Shown one piece after another: positions 60,133-64,000 of a stretch of DNA of 64,000 bases (the first letter of the stretch is position 1; each line of letters starts with the position of its first letter). The translations under genes were made by a program, and so were the position numbers. Below the pieces are notes generated by a model. It was given only the letters and a program-made list of their open reading frames with translations. It ran no database searches and had not been told where the DNA came from. This DNA comes from Macrobrachium rosenbergii (Eukaryota > Arthropoda > Malacostraca > Decapoda > Palaemonidae). Location of the stretch: assembly GCF_040412425.1 (NCBI RefSeq), contig NC_089766.1, positions 12,341,008-12,405,007 on the forward strand, given 5' to 3'.

Positions 60133-60338
60133 TGGTAATGTGGGCATTATTACTAGGACGCATTTTAAACGCGTTCTAATGGATGGATGGGCTGTAACTG
60201 CCTCATAAGACCTTACCCTTTCCTGATGGTTACTTCCAGGAGCCCTAAAGGAAAAAACTAAGCCATTAGGCTTGTTACTTTTTTATTATCAGGGAATAAA
60301 CATATATACTGTATATGTATGTATAATTGTGTGTGTAT

Positions 60339-60341
<3 letters not shown>

Positions 60342-60410
<69 letters not shown>
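60342..60410. repeat. (TA)n microsatellite
   Basis: About 33 TA units ending in GATAGATA, just before the right arm of the inverted repeat. Confidence 0.95.
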
Positions 60411-60500
60411 TAGATATATAATCTCAAAGACCTATCATCAGCATAAATCTCTTATATTTTGGATCAATTTATTATTTATATATGTGTAAGATTATATATG

Positions 60501-60505
<5 letters not shown>

Positions 60506-60568
<63 letters not shown>

Positions 60569-60588
60569 TATATGTGTGTGTGTGTGTA
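60506..60588. repeat. (TA)n(TG)n microsatellite
   Basis: About 28 TA units, an interruption, then about 8 TG units. Confidence 0.95.
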
Positions 60589-60639
60589 CTGTATATACAG
60601 TACATACTGTGTGTGTGTGAAGTGTAAAAACACCAAAAG

Positions 60640-60840
60640 GATCGTGAAATTATAGCATTATACAGGAAGAAGACACCTGTCCAAGCGCTTTTGTGTTAGC
60701 TTATTGTTACCTCAAAATGTGTTGACTGTTGTCACAAAATATAGTCCTTCTAATTTTTCCTGTGGCCTTGGTGTGAATTTTATAGCTACCTTTATGAGAT
60801 GGAATTCTGTCTTAACAGAAAATATTTTATAGTCTATGTG

Positions 60841-60872
<32 letters not shown>

Positions 60873-61077
60873 CATACATATATATATATATAAAAATATA
60901 TATATATAGAAATTATAGCATTATATTTGGAAGACATATATCTTATATATAGGTTAGCTGTATGTTGAGGTAGACTGTTGTCTTCAAAATATAACGCTAT
61001 AATTTGAACCCTTTTCGTGTTTTTATAGCTCCCTTTATTAGATGGAATTCTGTCTTAACAGAAAATATTTTATAGTC

Positions 61078-61090
<13 letters not shown>
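60640..61090 (+). repeat. Tandem duplication of a unit of about 250 bp, each ending in (TA)n
   Basis: 'GAAATTATAGCATTATA' occurs at about 60643 and 60909. 'GATGGAATTCTGTCTTAACA' followed by 'GAAAATATTTTATAGTCT' occurs at about 60799 and 61039. Each copy leads into a TA tract (60838-60908 impure; 61084-61152 long). The second copy has an internal hairpin, 'AAATTATAGCATTATA' against 'TATAACGCTATAATTT'. Confidence 0.88.

Positions 61091-61152
<62 letters not shown>
61084..61152. repeat. (TA)n microsatellite
   Basis: About 34 TA units. Confidence 0.95.
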
Positions 61153-61159
<7 letters not shown>

Positions 61160-61405
61160 ATTTGATGTAAGACACTTTACTACAAAATTTGACAGGTGGA
61201 AATACTTGGTTACAAACTGTTCTCTATTTCTTACAGGTGGAAATACTTGGTTTCCAACCGTCTCTATTTCTTTATGTACTGTCATGCTAGCATATACATT
61301 ATGCATCTCTACCACTATGTATCAGTCCTCTGAAGATGGCTCAGCAACGCAGCCGACACCGGTCCGGATTTACAGCTACATTTCATTCCTCCCACGTGGT
61401 GTTTA
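61160..61405 (+). mobile_element. Penelope-like element 3' fragment running into (TA)n
   Basis: Contains a 42-bp tandem duplication ('ACAGGTGGAAATACTTGGTT' at 61191 and 61234), then 'CAGTCCTCTGAAGATGGCTC', 'AGCAACGCAGCCGACACCGG' and 'TTCCTCCCACGTGGTG' before a long TA tract. This wording is typical, as I recall, of Penelope-like 3' ends in invertebrates. No reverse transcriptase frame is included. Confidence 0.45.
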
Positions 61406-61407
61406 TA

Positions 61408-61486
<79 letters not shown>
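61404..61486. repeat. (TA)n microsatellite
   Basis: About 36 TA units after a short impure start. Confidence 0.95.
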
Positions 61487-61965
61487 TGTGTATATATATT
61501 GTGAGTCCCATCCACTTTTCCAACCTGTCATACCAGTACTTGAGAATCCTTTCAGGAATGTTTAAAAAACACTGTACTACAGCAACAACAATACTGTTTT
61601 GAATGCATAGATTTAGCAGAATTATGAGCAATTCAAAATACAGATATGAAGCCCACAGACTATTTACGGAACACACAGCATTGGAACAGTGTGTTTTGTA
61701 ATTGTTCTCCCCAGTCGTGTTTGGGAAGAACCATCGCTAGTGTCCACTCTCTCCAGTCTCCAACTGACTGGACTTCCTTTCCCAAGGTGTAAGGATCATA
61801 GAAATGTTTGGAGACTATTGCTGGCAACATACTTATCAGCTGAAGAGATGAGATTTTGTGAAAGCAAATTTTCTCTTTTACTACCATTCCATTGCCTTTA
61901 CATATTCATCGAAGGTAATGACTTAGTGGGTTTGCCTGGACTTCATATTGTGGTGTTCTAGAGTT
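61487..61965. other. Stretch without recognised gene
   Basis: Moderate complexity. Frames on both strands around 61660-61960 mirror each other and have no recognised domain. Confidence 0.45.
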
Positions 61966-62180
61966 CAAGACCCACCTATGACATAATAGATTTCATTGGC
62001 AAACCTACCTTTCCGTCATAATGGCAGGGGCCATATAGCTAACTGCCAAGTCACCACTAGCTACTGCCTGGTTCCCCTAGTTCCAGGCTTGGGTGAAGAG
62101 GGAGCTTGGACACTGATTATCTGTTAAGTTTTTAAGACATTGCCTTTTGATGCTCGTGAGTGCCCATTAAACTCGGATCT
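61966..62180 (+). repeat. Degraded decapod dispersed repeat
   Basis: 'AGCTACTGCCTGGTTCCCC', 'CCAGGCTTGGGTGAAGAGGG', 'GCTTGGACACTGATTAT' and the end 'GTGCCCATTAAACTCGG' resemble, from memory, a repeat very common in shrimp genomes. Only one copy is in this window. Confidence 0.4.
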
Positions 62181-62410
62181 GAAGAATGACTTGCCATAAA
62201 ACAATGTAGTCCCAGTGGGTTGGATATCTCGCGTTGGTCGTGTCTTATGCGATTAAGGAAATGAAAGAATGATGATTTAGGGAGGATATTAAAGTGAAAA
62301 TCACTGGATAATTTATCAAGACATTCTAAGTCAAATTCACCATCATAGCACCTGGGAGAACTCTACCTTTTATGTGACAAGGACTGAAGAAGTGTGGCAC
62401 CAGCACCCAG

Positions 62411-62630
62411 GTGACCACATCTTGATCAGTATTCAGAGCGACTTGTGTGTATAGACAGGAAGAAGAGTTACAATGAAATTGAAAGAAATGATACGCCTTT
62501 GCCAGGAAATTTGAATCTCCTGTCTCACCTCGAGTTAAAAAAGATTTCAGAGAATCTGGAAATCTTTCTTATCAGTAAATGTCGTAAGAGAAGTGACACG
62601 CTGGTTAACTGCGATCTCAGTGACAGGTAG
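62411..62630 (+). CDS. Coding-like open segment, unknown product
   Basis: From just after a TGA (62410) the frame runs to TAG 62628-62630. It reads 'PHLDQYSERLVCIDRKKSYN', then 'DTPLPGNLNLLSHLELKKIS' and ends 'RSDTLVNCDLSDR'. Residue mix is typical of a soluble protein. There is no ATG; the acceptor-like 'GCACCCAG' just upstream is weak. Unassigned; could be an exon or element relic. Confidence 0.3.
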
Positions 62631-63429
62631 ATCAGTGGTAAATAGATGCATAAGAAATTTGAATGTCTTGCAGTAAGGTTTATATTTACTGACGAAAAAT
62701 ACACTGTGTTTTCCCTTCAAATCTGATATTCATGTAGTGTAATTACAGTTGATGGTAAGTCTTTAAGAGAAGAGTATATTGAAGGTCAGCCTTTTGTGAA
62801 CACTTTGATCTACGCTTTTAATTACTGAACACTCCCAATCTGGGTTTAAATCGCTAAGGAAGTTGAACCACCCAGCATTGAAAAGACCTAATGCCTTAAT
62901 AAAAACAATACAACGTATTTTTCCCCTATGAGAACAGAGAATAGAATTTGATCGGTGCAGGAGTGGATAAATACTGCTGACATCGGGAGTAGCTGCTGGA
63001 TCAAGAGAAAGGTATGAAATGCTGAAGAAAGAAAAGCATCTTGGCTGATTTAACTAAGCCATTTCGTATTAACAAGGAAAGAACGTTGTTCTTGTGTTCT
63101 GAGTAGGAGAGGTCTAAACGAGTATAAGGCAAGCGGGAGTCTTGCCTTACCAAACCTGAAATGACGTCACATAACAGCAGAATGAGTAAATGGATGGTAA
63201 AGTCCTGCATTTCATGGCCATGTGATCACTGCTTCTCATAGACACATGCAGGGTTAAGGAATCGACCAAGCTCTCCTATAAATCTGATAAGGATGAATAG
63301 AGGTTTTGTGAATAATAAATATAATCAAATACTATTTATGTTAAAAGGCGAAAGGAAGAAAACATGCATTTTGGAACTAATAACTGACAGTGGAATGAAT
63401 GGGTGTTTTTAGAGTTCCAGCAAAGGAAA
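62631..63429. other. Stretch without recognised gene
   Basis: Intron-like between two coding-like segments on opposite strands. Confidence 0.45.
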
Positions 63430-63654
63430 CTAGTTGACAGTGAAGCTAGAATCAACAACTGAAATCCTGCCGGGTAAAAGATACTTTCTAAATGTCACCT
63501 CTAGGTAAATCAGAGGAAACTTACTGAAGGCTTTTCTCGGAAACAAAATCCAGAAATTTAGGGAAACTTCAGTTCCCAGCTTGTTTGTGAGGAGGAAATT
63601 GATCTCGATAACTGCTTTGGCATTATTTTCGGGAGTTTGTGGTCTAAAACGCAC
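63430..63654 (-). CDS. Coding-like open segment, unknown product
   Basis: Minus-strand frame reading 'RFRPQTPENNAKAVIEINF', then 'TNKLGTEVSLNFWILFPRKA' and ending 'GRISVVDSSFTVN' and TAG. Protein-like composition, no low complexity, no recognised domain, start not determinable. Confidence 0.3.
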   Translation of the reverse strand: MRFRPQTPENNAKAVIEINFLLTNKLGTEVSLNFWILFPRKAFSKFPLIYLEVTFRKYLLPGRISVVDSSFTVN

Positions 63655-63746
63655 TTATCTTGTAATATATGTTACATTAAATATGTGAAATCCAGGGATT
63701 TCACGAAATCCCAAGGGAATATGTGAAGTGACCAATTTGCTTATGA

Positions 63747-64000
63747 ACATTTGATCCCCAAGGGCTAGTACTAAACATGACAAAACACATTTGATCCCCC
63801 AGGGGCTAGTACTAAATGGCAAAACAGTGTAGATGAATCATTTTTTCGCCGTGTTTAGTACTAGCCCCTGGGGATCAAATGTCTCTTAAGTGCATTTGAT
63901 CCCCAAGGGCCTAGTACTAAACATGGCGAAACACATTTGACCCCCATTGACTAAACACATTTGCCCCCCCCCCATTGACTAGTACAAAACACGGCAGAAC
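63747..64000. mobile_element. Foldback-type element end with tandem and inverted short units (cut by window)
   Basis: Direct copies of 'ACATTTGATCCCCAAGGGC' plus 'TAGTACTAAACATGGC' begin at 63747, 63787 and about 63892. A copy in inverted orientation lies at 63848-63882. Copies 63787-63820 and 63848-63882 form a near-perfect hairpin with a loop of about 27 bp. Further partial units ('CATTTGACCCCCATTGACTA') reach the window end. The design, arrays of short units in both orientations, parallels the MULE ends at 1-54 and 2030-2128, but the sequence is unrelated. Confidence 0.8.

Larger units (their letters stand above)
60014..60473. repeat. Inverted repeat with 55-bp arms about 350 bp apart
   Basis: Left arm 60014-60070 ('AAATTGATCCAAAATCATAA', 'GAGATTTATGCTGATGA', 'GGTCTTTGAGATT') is repeated inverted at 60420-60473. 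The enclosed DNA carries (CT)n at 60071-60128, unassigned sequence and (TA)n at 60342-60410. Confidence 0.88.

Overview
This window looks like nuclear, non-coding-rich DNA of a crustacean, most likely a decapod (perhaps a caridean or palaemonid shrimp). The taxon is an inference. It rests on AT-rich sequence full of long (TA)n and (CT/GA)n microsatellites, several copies of a dispersed repeat whose end reads 'CATAGGTCCCAGYGCYTGGC', RTE- and DIRS-type retroelement relics, and the absence of bacterial-style operons. Almost all long open frames are artefacts of microsatellites (poly-IY, poly-RE, poly-LS) or chance frames. No complete, confidently identifiable host gene is present. A few short open segments next to splice-like signals may be exons, but I cannot name them.

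Layout. 1-2128: a MULE-type DNA transposon with a decayed FLYWCH/MULE transposase, whose inverted ends are built of tandem 16-bp units; the left end runs off the window. 2129-6700: microsatellites, a SINE-like repeat and unassigned sequence. 6720-7161: a CpG-richer segment with a CRE-like octamer and a strong splice donor, possibly the 5' end of a gene. 7858-8373: a foldback element. 9451-12153: relics of DIRS-type retroelements (RNase H, tyrosine-recombinase-like pieces). 12.7-37.1 kb: intron-like DNA with several self-complementary elements (15286-15971, 18465-18708, 25002-25243, 27632-28410), an RTE-like LINE relic (about 22.6-23.7 kb), tandem repeats (29979-30263, 36169-36655) and a few tiny splice-bounded open segments. 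37.2-49 kb: dispersed repeats, diverged tandem repeats and two further copies of the SINE-like family. 49439-49701: an hAT-type MITE with an 8-bp target-site duplication. 53.5-54.1 kb: nested microsatellite duplications. 54.46-57.15 kb: another SINE-like copy followed by a 2.4-kb minisatellite with higher-order structure. 58.6-61.5 kb: a dense cluster of (TA)n arrays joining fragments of tRNA-derived SINE and Penelope-like sequence. 63747-64000: a foldback end with repeated 'TTTGATCCCCAAGGGC' units that runs off the right edge.

The parts do not form a pathway. The recurring theme is self-complementary mobile DNA and microsatellite-linked repeats. The two window edges independently show mobile elements whose ends are arrays of short tandem units in inverted orientation. 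The MULE element with its own transposase is the most informative object here.
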